This document shows positions 52,086 to 62,455 of a DNA stretch of 64,000 nt, in pieces (positions within the stretch are counted from its first letter, which is position 1; every line of letters starts with the position of its first letter). The translations under genes were made by a program, and so were the position numbers. The DNA comes from Cryptosporidium bovis (lineage: Eukaryota; Apicomplexa; Conoidasida; Eucoccidiorida; Cryptosporidiidae). The notes below the pieces were generated by a model, which was not told where the DNA came from, did no database searches, and was given only the letters and a program-made list of their open reading frames with translations. The stretch spans positions 62,001-126,000 of the forward strand of contig VHIT02000053.1 of the NCBI GenBank assembly GCA_009768925.2. Direction: 5' to 3'.

Positions 52086-53660
52086 ATGAGTACTGGTAAA
52101 AAACCGGAAAGGGAATTCGAAGGCAAAGAAAGGGAGAATGTTATAGTTGTAAATAGTATAGAATTGTTATCTCTGAAGGAATTGAGAGTAGAAAGTGTGA
52201 GAGTGGACAATAAGTGTGAGGAAACTAGTGATCATGTAAAATGTGTTAAGTTTGATAGAAAAAAAGAATACGTTATAAAAAAGATAAACGAAATACAGGA
52301 TGGTTTTGTGAGGGTAATGTTGAAAAATCACAATAATAGGTAAGTTGGCAATACAAACAGTAATAATAAGTTTCTTTTAATTAATATTCGATTTCTGCTT
52401 GGTGACTCTTTCATTATTTGATGATGGTAAAGTGTAAGTTGTAGATTTGTGCTCAATAGTGGATTATTCGAGTACTTAGATGAGAAGGATTACATAGAGG
52501 CGTCAATGGTTTGTAAGTTATGGTTTGCTGAGGCTAATTCAGTTAAAAGCTATCAAAAAAGGTATCCGGTTGGAATGAATTATTTTAACAACAAAAAAAG
52601 GTCTTGGATATGGAGATGTGTATTATTCGGTGAAGATAAATACATTATGGATCCGAACGAGGATGAAATGTTTAGATATTTAAAAATAGAAGACGAGTTG
52701 AGTAGTGTGTATGAAAAAATGGGTATAACTGAGTATTATGACGAGATAATGAGGGATGTATCGAGAACTTTCCCAAAATTGAAAGATTTTCAAAAAAAAG
52801 AGAATCAAACTAAAATGTTGAGGATCCTTTTTAAAATATCTTATGCTTTTCCAGAGGTTGGTTACTGTCAGGGAATGAATTACTTGGTAGGAATATTACT
52901 TTATGCATTCGATTTTAATGTTGAACAAGTTTATTCGTCAATAATATCTATATTAATTAAATGGGAGTACGAGGATATATATAATAAAGAACTTACAAAG
53001 TTAAAAGAAATGTGCTTCATATTCAATGAATTAATTAAAGAGTACTTGCCAGAACTTTACAACCAGGTATTTTATAACAAATACGAAGTAAATGCTGAAA
53101 ACAAGATAACATCCGAGTTATTTGCCATTCAATGGTTTTTAACACTATTTATATATGATATAGCAGATACCGATTATGCAATTAATTCCGTTTATATACT
53201 AGACAATATAATAATACACGATACAAACAGCAATTTTAACATTAATGTTTACAAGATAGCTATTTCTCTTTTGTCTAGAATATTTAAGGACTTTAAGTTA
53301 GGCAATGATGTTGAGATAATCCACATTCTTGAATTTATAAGACAAAGATCAAAATACATACTAACTACTATTTCTGAAATTGAAGAATTGTTAAACGAAT
53401 CAAAAAACCTGCTCTTACCCGAGACATTACTACAAAAAATATACGTTAAATATAAACAGATGAGTATAACGAAGGAAAACACTGATGAAAAGTCTGTATC
53501 TGATACCAAAAATGTAAATGGAAGAACAAGAGAAACATTATCAAAATTACTTAGAAAATATAAATTGTTTAACTATAATCAAAATAGTAATAAAAACAGC
53601 ATTTATATAAATGAAGATGATAGTGTTCCTTCTCCTTTTCATCCTTATTTTAGTATATAA
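52086..53660 (+). CDS. F-box plus TBC (Rab-GAP) domain protein, two exons
   Basis: Exon 1 is 52086-52339, the intron is 52340-52444 (105 bp, gtaagt...gtag) and exon 2 is 52445-53660. The phase is kept (AG|A = Arg86), for 489 residues. Exon 1 encodes a charged leader. Just after the junction, residues 92-117 (LFEYLDEKDYIEASMVCKLWFAEANS) read like an F-box. The TBC domain follows: KRSWIWRCVLF, IMRDVSRTFP with the arginine finger Arg192, and VGYCQGMNYLVGILL with the glutamine finger Gln227. Helical segments typical of TBC run to about 400. Both catalytic fingers are intact, so GTP hydrolysis on a Rab is likely. The F-box-like segment would imply SCF association, which is inference. The gene ends 10 bp from the convergent SNARE-like gene. 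Confidence 0.88.
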
Positions 53661-53670
53661 TAAATAAGCT

Positions 53671-54360
53671 CTATATTAATTTATGCCACCACTTTGTCAT
53701 TCTGTCTAGTATTAAAGAAGAGTCCTCAAGTGTATGAGAAATAGTATTCACTTTTTTTTCAGCTTCTTTAAGTTGTTCCCTTTGCGTATTCAAGTTTAAT
53801 AAAACCTGCTGGCCATATTGATTTGTTTCCTCCAGTAATCTCCTTCCTTGTCTAAGGTATTCTAAAGACTTTTTATTGTTTTCGTCTGTAATTGTTTTAC
53901 CATTAAAATTACCTGTTTCATCTACAAATAAATTACCAGGTGACAATGTACTATCTTTCTCATTTACATCTTTACCTAATTTATTTATATTATTATTATT
54001 ACTATTATTATCCACTCTAAGAGTAGAGAATATACAACATAGTTCCCTATATTCCTCCTTATACCTTGTATATTCCTGAAAGTAGCCGTACTTGTTTAGC
54101 TTTGAATCAGAATAAAATATCTCAAAGTGCACTATTTCTAATAGCTTTTGTACCGAATTGAGTATTGCTTCATACATTGCTTTACCATTATTGGTTATAA
54201 CTGCCTTTTGTTCGCATTCACCTTTTATTCTCCTCAAGTCTCCAAAAAGTGACTTCAATTCTTCAATGTAGTCGTCCAATAAATCCATAGATGTTATCTC
54301 TTTATTATTTTCACACTCATCATCATTCCCATCTGCTTCATCTTTTTTTGTTTCATTCAT
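53671..54360 (-). CDS. Qb-SNARE-like protein without a TM anchor
   Basis: 229 residues. The N-terminal 110 residues are helical and could be a three-helix regulatory domain. An Asn-rich linker follows. The last about 65 residues (from LRQGRRLLEETNQYGQQVLLNLNTQREQLKEAEKKVN) have the heptad pattern and central polar layer of a Qb SNARE motif, similar in style to Vti1, membrin/Bos1 or plant NPSN. The protein stops right after DRMTKWWHKLI, where a membrane anchor would normally begin. Either the anchor is missing, as in SNAP-25-type proteins, or attachment is by another route. The next gene starts 10 bp beyond the stop on the opposite strand, leaving little room for a missed exon. Membrane fusion is the likely role; the subfamily is uncertain. 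Confidence 0.55.
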   Translation of the reverse strand: MNETKKDEADGNDDECENNKEITSMDLLDDYIEELKSLFGDLRRIKGECEQKAVITNNGKAMYEAILNSVQKLLEIVHFEIFYSDSKLNKYGYFQEYTRYKEEYRELCCIFSTLRVDNNSNNNNINKLGKDVNEKDSTLSPGNLFVDETGNFNGKTITDENNKKSLEYLRQGRRLLEETNQYGQQVLLNLNTQREQLKEAEKKVNTISHTLEDSSLILDRMTKWWHKLI

Positions 54361-55091
54361 TGACTTCTCAGTTTCTTGTTCTCTTCTTTCGTCAGATTTT
54401 TACTATTTTGCTCTATGTAGTTGGTCTCAATTCTTTTTTTCATGGCAGTCCGTACAAATAATAAACAGAAACCTCTGCCTTTACAAAATACTATGCACTT
54501 TTTTCCCTTGTTTTAGTACCTAATATAATTCAGTTTAATTTAATTGGTAGTTTGTATTATTTTCCCTCGCACTTTTTTTATTTTCAATTTACCACTTTTT
54601 CGCACTAACAAATTGTACCATCCCCACATCAGGTACCTTTTTAGATCTATTGTTTTTTCGCCCCCACCATTTTATCCAAGGCGATTATTTAGACAAATTT
54701 TTTTTAGATTTATAATCGATACCTATTTAAAGCAGACATTAGGTAATATAAACGAAAAGAATTCAGCCATATTAAATGATACAAATACAACGATTTTGCT
54801 ATTCTATGATAACCTGAGGGAATTATGTTCTTATAATTGAGTTTTTCTACAATATTTTGTTCTTGAGAATTGCTAAGACATTTATCTTCTTTTTTGTCTA
54901 GATACTAAAAATAAATATATGGGTACCGGTAAAAGAGGAAATTAAATTTATTGATAATTTGCCGGGAAAGATATAGTGGCAACTATATTTGATCACCTAA
55001 CTCTTCGTAGTTTATCTTTTTGAGTTTAACCAAGTTTTTCTTATTTTTTCAATTCGGATTTTACATCCAAGGTAGATAAAGACAAAGGAAG
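54361..55091. promoter_or_regulatory. Divergent promoter with TACCGGTA
   Basis: 731 bp. TACCGGTA at 54924-54931 lies about 160 bp before the tRIP-like start, and TTTGCCGGGAAAG (54958-54970) is a weaker E2F-like site. The frame at 54544-54840 starts at TTG and is not supported. Confidence 0.45.
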
Positions 55092-56255
55092 ATGGCCGTG
55101 CTAGTAAAGTACACCAACAGTGGTATAATTGGTGAAATATTCACAATATTGACGAAGTACCTGTTAAGGGAGAATGTGAATTTAAAGATAGAACACATTC
55201 AAGATGAACAACTGAAGGATAAGGTATTATTGTTTAAGGATGAGAGCAAATCTAGTGACGAATCAAATTCCGAGGAATTGAACAGGACGGACATTATAAT
55301 GTACCTTGGTTCACTCAGCAAGTCTTTACTTGGTAGGGAATTTTGCTACAAAAAAGAGATAAGAGAATTGTTATTTAGACTTGAGAGTTTAAACTACAAG
55401 CCCTTTGAAAGTGAAAACTTTATTAAAGAGTTGGAAGAATCTCTAAAAGACAAGTACTTTGTTATAGGGAAATCTATAACGCTAATAGATATTGTCCTTT
55501 ACCCGACGCTATTTGATTACTTTAATTCACTAGCAAACAAGGATGAATCATACGTACCTGAATATGTAGGTTTATCAAAGTTTTACGAGAATATTCAAGT
55601 AATTACACCAATTAGACAGTCTTGTTCGGACAATTTGAAGTACTTGGATTTATCTTTTTTCAAAAAGAAGTTGGTTTCAAGGGAAAAAACAAAGTCACCT
55701 TCTGCAAATAGTGACGAAAAAAGACCAATAGACGATCCAACAAGAATTGCCCTTAAAGTTGGTAGAATATTGTCTGTGGATAGGCATCCAAGTGCGGATA
55801 AACTTTATGTAGAAAAGATTGATCTTGGTGAAGACGAACCGAGAACAATATTATCAGGTCTTGTTGGGGTTTACGATCTCAAAAAGAAAATAAACGAACT
55901 CGTTGTTGTCGTATCTAATTTAAAGCCAAGGTCTATGAGAGGCATTGTTTCAAATGGAATGCTGCTTTGTGCTACAAGTAGAAATAATGATGGTGATAAT
56001 AGTGAACCATTATGTGAACCCGTTTCAGTTCCAAAAGATGCTCGTGTTGGTGAACTTGTATATTTCAATGATTATAAAGGCGAACCCGATCCCGTTTTAA
56101 ATACAAAGACAGGTAAAGATCCTTTTGCTGCCGTCCAGCCTTTCTATAATATTGATGGTAACTACATCTGTAGATACAAAGAGTCGCTGATGTTTACCTC
56201 TGCAGGTCCTCTCTACGTAGAAAACAGGTCAATTGTTGATCCAAAATTGAGCTAG
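55092..56255 (+). CDS. tRIP/p43-like protein: GST-like plus EMAPII tRNA-binding domain
   Basis: 387 residues. Residues 1-180 have the look of a GST fold. Its C-terminal helical part is visible at about 110-150 (FVIGKSITLIDIVLYPTLFDYF), as in the GST-like domains of multi-synthetase complexes. A basic linker (190-212) leads to an EMAPII/Trbp111-type tRNA-binding domain. That domain shows ALKVGRILSVDRHPSADKLYVEKIDLGE (220-247), SGLVGVY, NLKPRSMRGIVSNGMLLCA, and the EMAPII-like C-terminal extension (DPVLNTKTGKDPF). This architecture matches Plasmodium tRIP and Toxoplasma p43, which bind tRNA and aminoacyl-tRNA synthetases. In Plasmodium, tRIP sits at the surface and imports tRNA. No transmembrane span is obvious here, so a synthetase-scaffold role is at least as likely. 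Confidence 0.92.
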   Translation: MAVLVKYTNSGIIGEIFTILTKYLLRENVNLKIEHIQDEQLKDKVLLFKDESKSSDESNSEELNRTDIIMYLGSLSKSLLGREFCYKKEIRELLFRLESLNYKPFESENFIKELEESLKDKYFVIGKSITLIDIVLYPTLFDYFNSLANKDESYVPEYVGLSKFYENIQVITPIRQSCSDNLKYLDLSFFKKKLVSREKTKSPSANSDEKRPIDDPTRIALKVGRILSVDRHPSADKLYVEKIDLGEDEPRTILSGLVGVYDLKKKINELVVVVSNLKPRSMRGIVSNGMLLCATSRNNDGDNSEPLCEPVSVPKDARVGELVYFNDYKGEPDPVLNTKTGKDPFAAVQPFYNIDGNYICRYKESLMFTSAGPLYVENRSIVDPKLS

Positions 56256-56302
56256 ATCAATAAATGTTACAATCAATAGCGTCAAAGAGTTGTTTCCGAT
56301 AT

Positions 56303-59300
56303 TCAGTCTTCTGTTTTATTCGTTTGCTCCATTAAGGAATCCATAATTTTATTGTTTTCTTCTATAGCAGTTACTTTAATATACTTACTAAGGTAACTAA
56401 CAAATAAATCAGATGAATATTTATTTATTATATTTGACTTTTTCATATATTCAAAATAATTTGTTAATTCAACGTAACTTCTCTTAATCAAATGACGCAC
56501 TTTTTTATACTCTACTAAATTCACAAGTCCAACTCTTGCAGTTAAGTTAGTATAAGTGTAGAATAGATCATCCACATTATCATTGTCATAATGAATGTTT
56601 AATCTTGGAAAATAAAAAACACTATCCGTTAACTTTTCATTATTAACGAGCAATTTATTTATATAATAACTGTTTTTGTAATTACCAATTTTATATGGAT
56701 CTATTAACAAAATTTTATCTACATTATTTGGAATCCACAAATCCAAAGTGAGTAATGAATTTATGAGTGAATTATCAATGTCTACCGGCATTTCAGGTAA
56801 CCATCTAGGCAGAACTATATTCACATACTTGTATTTTATATAGTACTTCCAGTATATTTTAAAGTTGATGTACTCTTTTATCCTTTCACTCACGTATTTA
56901 TTATCCAAATAGATCACATATTTGTTGTATCCCTGTTCTCCACTTACTGTTCCATTATCTATCATTCTTATTATTTCGTCAATTATGTATTCGTTCACCT
57001 CTATATTATAGTTTGATGTCAATAATATATTCAAAGTTCTTAGTAATTCTCTGTAATTTTCCGAACCATCTGTTTCATATGCTTTCCAGTTATCGGTTTT
57101 ATTCATCTCTTCATCGTGTATTACAATGTAGTCTTTCTGTAAAAATATACTTGAAGTAAATATATGGAGTTTGTCACCGACATATTTAGCCAATTTTCCG
57201 TTACCTATATGTTTTTTAATGGTTACCTCACTTTGTCCCAACTTGAATATGCCGTAAAATGTATTAAATTCGCTCATTGAATATACATTAAAACCGCTAT
57301 CACTTTCATCATCATCGTAATAGTTGTAATAATATAATTTTTTATTGTCTCCACTTGTACTATATACTTTCACTTCCCTTATTTCTCCCGTATTTGTACT
57401 ATTGCGATTTAGATTCAATAAACTCGCTTCTCGTCCTATCCCTACAAATTTATAAATATATAGTATTTCACTTTTGTCATAGTATATGTTATTTGGAAAC
57501 AAATGCTTGTACTTCTTATTCAAAAACATATCGGGATTTTCTATTATCACATCGTGATACTTTACACTCCATGAATGTCTATTTTCCAATCTCAACTGAA
57601 CCATCTGTTGAGTATTTAAGTCAAAACTAGCAAACATTTGCGTATTTATTCCATATAGCTTATCATTTCCTGTCTTAAACCCGGAAGAATGTGGACTTGA
57701 ATACAGCAAATCCTCTAATTTAATGCCAATTACGTTTTTTCTTTTTAGTGAATTACTGTAATCCTCATACTCCATTTTCTGAAGCTCTGGATAATTAAAC
57801 ACATACCTCCGCCATGTATTTAATAATGTAATTTCGTTCATACTACTGTAATTAAGTATCGGATTGTACAATATTTTGACATCAGATTCAAGTATCCTAT
57901 GCAACACGTCCAATAATCTTAGTGTCATAGTTGAAGTGTCGGTTATTGGATTAACTATTGCAAGTACGTTGAAAAGCGACCTCTTTCTCCCCTTTACACC
58001 TGGTAAATGTAATTTTATATTCTTGCTTGATTTTGTGTATATTTGATTTAGCTGTGAAAACGGCACTCCTTTAAATACATTGGATGCGTATAAATTCTCT
58101 TCTTGTAATAAAAAAATATCATTTGCAGTTAAACTTGACCACATACTCCTATACTTCAATTTTTCCTCCTCTAATTCTATGCCTCTATTGTATTCACCGA
58201 GAAAAACCAGTTGTCTAAGTCTATTTGTCATGGCAAATTCAAGCGTTTTCAAATGTACAGCATGTAAAGGAGAGTTTTTATTTAAATCAGAGTCCTCTCT
58301 TATATATACTGGATAAGAATTTGGGCATATTCTTAGATAGACTCCATTAAGCACGATTCCCAAGGAAAATGCATCTCCACATTCCATATTGGATATAATA
58401 CTGTCCCTAAATGTTGGCCTCCCATACTCATCGTTACCTTTTTCTCCGGAGCTCTTTCTGCTTAAATTATAACTCAAATTTTTTGGATATCCCATTAATT
58501 TAATGTTTGTATCCATAGAAAGTGGAAAAGATATCAAATCATCATTTTCGTTAAAACGTTTCTCTTTCTGCGAAAATTTATTAGCCAGCTTATTTCTTAT
58601 CATATTGACACTTCCTTCAACTTTGTAGTTGGTACATAACTGTATGTTCATTTTCTTTGAAAGCAAATCTAAAACTTCTGATATTTTTCCGCTTGCATCT
58701 TTGTTTATTCCAGAAAAACTATTTTCCCCTTCAAACAAATCTATCACAAGCTTAATGAACCAGTTTGCGAATCTAAGCCTTTCTATTATAGGGTCCTTTT
58801 TGATGGTATTATTCACACTCGGGCATAGTATTTTACTCATACACTCTTGTAATGTATCGGAAGTGATATTCCCATTTAATAGATTTTCTCCGCTTTCTGA
58901 AGGTATAAACAGGATTGAAAATCTTCTATTGTACAATAAATCACTATACATCCCCTGTCTCAGTGATACTTGAAGAGACAGTGTCGATATCCAATACTCA
59001 ATTACCGTTGATAATCCCAACAAACCGGGTATATTTGATCTAACCAATATTATGAATGTCATCCATGGGGTTGACCTTGTTTTCCTTTCCAAACTTTCCT
59101 TGCTTTGTTTTATCTCCGGATTCACATCCCACAACACGGAATACTTAAGCAAAGAAAGCTCAGTCTTATTCAAGTTATACGTTCTTGTCCCTCTTGTAAC
59201 TACTCCGCTCTTTATTTTGTGCTCCTTACTTACTGCTCCATTATAAGTCTTCCTTTTATCATCATATTTATCGTACAACCTATTGTTTATTTCCTCTTGA

Positions 59301-62300
59301 ATATAATTCCAACCGCTCTTAAAGCCGTAGTAAGGCCAGTCCTGCAACTTTATTGACTTTGTGAATGGTGGAAACACTATAGGTAATGTATTTATACTCG
59401 TCACATTTTTCAACAAATAATCTGATATGTCGCTGTCACTCACAATTTGTTTTGACCTAACACCCTCCATTATTATTTTTTGTTCATTTTTCATAATCTT
59501 ATAAATAAATTCGTCCAACAAAGATAAATCATTTATATCTGCAAAATAGCCGTTTATTAATGCACCTGGGTACGTAAAGCCTTTTGTTCTACAATATGAA
59601 GTCGCTATGCTTACATATGAAGACAAGTCGTTTGGATTATTTGAATATATTTTCTCCCATATATCCTGTATATTTGCAGTTATTTTAAAGTGCTGAAAGA
59701 ATTTATCCAAAAAATCATTAAACCTTTTTAATGTAAAGTCTAGTTCCAATAATAGAGGTAAATTTTTTGCTATCATCTCCAAAAATGATCTAGCCAAAAA
59801 CATTCCCCTTATAGATTTTGTTGAAACAAAAAATCCAAATATTTCGGATATAGCCAGCTTAATTGCATAGGATCCCCGTGAATTTTCGTTCAAAACGCGA
59901 TTTAAGATATTTGAATTTTCACTTTCGCGAATATTCAGTTTATTTATCCAATCAGGACAATATTTGATTTCACTTCTTTTTTCATTAAAGTACTTTTCGC
60001 AATTACTCATGTTACTTCTCCTTTCTCTATTTATTATGTATTCATTCTTAAATTTATCTTGAAACCCTTCATCCGTAGTTACATTTTCATATGAAAATGA
60101 ATTTGAATAGTCCGGCTTCCTTAAACCGACCCAATCTGGATCTATCAAAAGCAAGTTTAATTTTACAGGCAATTTCTTATTTATCAAGTTTATGATCGCT
60201 GTTATGCACTCTATATCTAGTGGATCACACAGAATCATAATATTTAAGATTGTTGCCTTAATTGGATATAAACCTACATTGTTTGGATATAATTCATAAA
60301 GCTCAGGTAATTTTTCAAGTGGATAGAGTGATTGTCCCAATGTATTATCAGGTTCAGTCATAATATCGTATAGTAAATACTCCTCCGCCATTTTTGCTGC
60401 TCTTAGTTGATTTCCAAAGTATACCCTGTACATCATCCAAGGTGAAAATTCAACGTCTTCAGTGATCTCGCCATTATTGGTCTTATTTCTGTGAAACCAC
60501 ACATTCTCAAATATAGATGGAGTATATCCCCATTGATTATCTCCTATATTCGATATATCTCTATAAAATGAACTTGTTCTTTTCGGAAAGTTATTTGTTA
60601 TCCTCCAATCAGTTCTCGGTGATCTTTTTGTCCATGGATTCAAACTTGAAAGTATATATTCCTCCTTTCCTAACCAATTCAACCCTTCCATTAACGTTGG
60701 ATCCTTTTCCAACTCCATCTCAAAGTCATTTATATATCTTAAGTCGTACATTTCTCCCCTTTCTGTTTGTTTTTTCAGTTTCTCATCCAATATAATTCCC
60801 TCGAATTTTCCGGTATCGGTGTTATTACTGTTTATTTTATAACTCATATTATCAACAAATATATCCATATCTTCATCCTCATTTACTCCATTATTTGATA
60901 TTGCATCAATTATCAATTCATTATTGTTTATATCATTGTTCAACAATCTCATTCTTGAAAATACTAATCTCTTTAATACAGGTACAAGTGAAAAAAAGTC
61001 AGTTTCCTTTGGAGAAAATAATCGCCCATTCAATGATATCATTGTCGAACCTTTTAATATATTTTGTTGCGACTCTTTAAAGCTTTTTGTTATGTTTTCA
61101 CTCCTAAGTGAATTGCAAAACGCTAATTGATATGTTCCCATGTTCTCCAAATAATTTATCATAGACCCCAGAGGATTCTCAAATCTGCTTGATACAGAAA
61201 CGACATTTGACCCTATATCACTCATGCATTCTAATTCAACTTCCCCATCTATGTTCAGAACGTTTTCCATATTTATTGATTTGTCACAAACTGTCACCAT
61301 TCTCTCATACTCGTCGTCCGAGTGGCTTTTGTTTAGCACACCCTCATATTTACTGTTTATTATTCCACCCTCATTGATTTTTGTATCATTCTCATTTGGA
61401 CCTATATTACTATTCCCGGCTTTTTTTATATATGCAGTATAACCCATCATATACTCATTATCTTTCTCAGAATTAAAACTGTCCATATGCCTTATTATTA
61501 TTCTGTTTGAATTTTTATTTGGATCCATGTTATTCATCTCGTCCCACAACCTTAGCACATTTATAAGAGACAACTTTGAGTGGCTATTTGACAAATCAAT
61601 ATAAACTATTACGTCAAGCCCTGACATAAATAAATCAATCCTACTAGTTCCTATAATATTTTCGTCCGAAAACTGTACTCTACTTAAACTTAAATCGTAA
61701 TCATCTACTTTTCCAAATCCCTCTTTCCTATTATTCACTATTATATCATCAAATAAACTACTTATACTGCAATATATATCAAAAGTCCTGCCACCATATA
61801 TTACCATTACCCAACCACCATATAAATCGTTTTTTTCATTTTTTTTGCAGCTTACCCTCAATAATTCGCGTTGTTTTCTTTCTATAATCCTAAGAGACTC
61901 TACTTTAGATGAATACCATTTATTTATCACTAATGTCTCCATAAACTTAATTGTCAAATTATCGTTTATCAAATCACTCACTATTTTTGTTGTTATTAGC
62001 CTTTCTGATTCATTGTCAGTTATCTCATCATAATCCACCAGATCTATAATTAATTCCTCAATGGACCTCCCCATATCAAGATAATATTCAACCATAAACT
62101 CAAACAATGCTGATTCTAGTGGAACTGAAGGCCACTCACTTTGCAATCCAACACCCAAATCCATTCTGTTCTTAACCGCATTCCTTCCTCTTGTTTCAGA
62201 AATAGGACGTAATTTTGGCAATTTCATATAAGATTGATGATTACTCCTCCATTGCCCAATGTCCATTATTTTATTTATTATTGAGTTCTTTATTTTACCA

Positions 62301-62455
62301 TTCTTGACTGAGATCACATTAATTAATTCACCCACGTTCAGGTATTTTTCTTTGATTATTCTATTTGAACCTAAAATCACGGACAACACTACTACTGAAG
62401 TTGATAACAGTAATAGTAATACTTTCTTCTTTGATTTCACGCTATTTTGCTCCAT
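56303..62455 (-). CDS. UGGT-like giant protein with degenerate GT24 domain
   Basis: 2050 residues. A basic start and hydrophobic segment (residues 9-29) serve as a signal peptide or anchor. WPSVPLESALFEFMVEYYLD near 110, a Cys-flanked GGWVMVIYG and RIIIRHMDSF...MMGYTAYIKK match the first thioredoxin-like domain of UGGT. Later blocks fit its middle, including INDFEMELEKDPTLMEGL, PELYELYPNNVGLYPIKATILNIMILCDP and FNVLAIVNPITDTSTMTLRLLDVLHRILESDVKILYNP. At the end, PRWL (1883) lies 36 residues before DPY (1919-1921; bases 56693-56701). Human UGGT has the same spacing from PRWL to its metal-binding DAD. The motif is therefore replaced, the later LDQDLPN block is not found, and there is no HDEL-type ER signal. 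UGGT senses misfolded glycoproteins in the ER; this copy looks like a folding sensor without transferase activity. Confidence 0.8.
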   Translation of the reverse strand: MEQNSVKSKKKVLLLLLSTSVVVLSVILGSNRIIKEKYLNVGELINVISVKNGKIKNSIINKIMDIGQWRSNHQSYMKLPKLRPISETRGRNAVKNRMDLGVGLQSEWPSVPLESALFEFMVEYYLDMGRSIEELIIDLVDYDEITDNESERLITTKIVSDLINDNLTIKFMETLVINKWYSSKVESLRIIERKQRELLRVSCKKNEKNDLYGGWVMVIYGGRTFDIYCSISSLFDDIIVNNRKEGFGKVDDYDLSLSRVQFSDENIIGTSRIDLFMSGLDVIVYIDLSNSHSKLSLINVLRLWDEMNNMDPNKNSNRIIIRHMDSFNSEKDNEYMMGYTAYIKKAGNSNIGPNENDTKINEGGIINSKYEGVLNKSHSDDEYERMVTVCDKSINMENVLNIDGEVELECMSDIGSNVVSVSSRFENPLGSMINYLENMGTYQLAFCNSLRSENITKSFKESQQNILKGSTMISLNGRLFSPKETDFFSLVPVLKRLVFSRMRLLNNDINNNELIIDAISNNGVNEDEDMDIFVDNMSYKINSNNTDTGKFEGIILDEKLKKQTERGEMYDLRYINDFEMELEKDPTLMEGLNWLGKEEYILSSLNPWTKRSPRTDWRITNNFPKRTSSFYRDISNIGDNQWGYTPSIFENVWFHRNKTNNGEITEDVEFSPWMMYRVYFGNQLRAAKMAEEYLLYDIMTEPDNTLGQSLYPLEKLPELYELYPNNVGLYPIKATILNIMILCDPLDIECITAIINLINKKLPVKLNLLLIDPDWVGLRKPDYSNSFSYENVTTDEGFQDKFKNEYIINRERRSNMSNCEKYFNEKRSEIKYCPDWINKLNIRESENSNILNRVLNENSRGSYAIKLAISEIFGFFVSTKSIRGMFLARSFLEMIAKNLPLLLELDFTLKRFNDFLDKFFQHFKITANIQDIWEKIYSNNPNDLSSYVSIATSYCRTKGFTYPGALINGYFADINDLSLLDEFIYKIMKNEQKIIMEGVRSKQIVSDSDISDYLLKNVTSINTLPIVFPPFTKSIKLQDWPYYGFKSGWNYIQEEINNRLYDKYDDKRKTYNGAVSKEHKIKSGVVTRGTRTYNLNKTELSLLKYSVLWDVNPEIKQSKESLERKTRSTPWMTFIILVRSNIPGLLGLSTVIEYWISTLSLQVSLRQGMYSDLLYNRRFSILFIPSESGENLLNGNITSDTLQECMSKILCPSVNNTIKKDPIIERLRFANWFIKLVIDLFEGENSFSGINKDASGKISEVLDLLSKKMNIQLCTNYKVEGSVNMIRNKLANKFSQKEKRFNENDDLISFPLSMDTNIKLMGYPKNLSYNLSRKSSGEKGNDEYGRPTFRDSIISNMECGDAFSLGIVLNGVYLRICPNSYPVYIREDSDLNKNSPLHAVHLKTLEFAMTNRLRQLVFLGEYNRGIELEEEKLKYRSMWSSLTANDIFLLQEENLYASNVFKGVPFSQLNQIYTKSSKNIKLHLPGVKGRKRSLFNVLAIVNPITDTSTMTLRLLDVLHRILESDVKILYNPILNYSSMNEITLLNTWRRYVFNYPELQKMEYEDYSNSLKRKNVIGIKLEDLLYSSPHSSGFKTGNDKLYGINTQMFASFDLNTQQMVQLRLENRHSWSVKYHDVIIENPDMFLNKKYKHLFPNNIYYDKSEILYIYKFVGIGREASLLNLNRNSTNTGEIREVKVYSTSGDNKKLYYYNYYDDDESDSGFNVYSMSEFNTFYGIFKLGQSEVTIKKHIGNGKLAKYVGDKLHIFTSSIFLQKDYIVIHDEEMNKTDNWKAYETDGSENYRELLRTLNILLTSNYNIEVNEYIIDEIIRMIDNGTVSGEQGYNKYVIYLDNKYVSERIKEYINFKIYWKYYIKYKYVNIVLPRWLPEMPVDIDNSLINSLLTLDLWIPNNVDKILLIDPYKIGNYKNSYYINKLLVNNEKLTDSVFYFPRLNIHYDNDNVDDLFYTYTNLTARVGLVNLVEYKKVRHLIKRSYVELTNYFEYMKKSNIINKYSSDLFVSYLSKYIKVTAIEENNKIMDSLMEQTNKTED

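Noticed and set aside
53249-53509. Antisense hydrophobic segment that could have supplied a missing TM exon for the SNARE-like gene
   Set aside because: It lies opposite Lys/Asn/Glu-rich TBC codons, which force hydrophobic antisense residues, and the SNARE-like gene lacks a good donor before its stop.
54544-54840. 98-residue plus-strand frame upstream of the tRIP-like gene
   Set aside because: TTG start, biased composition, and located in a divergent promoter.
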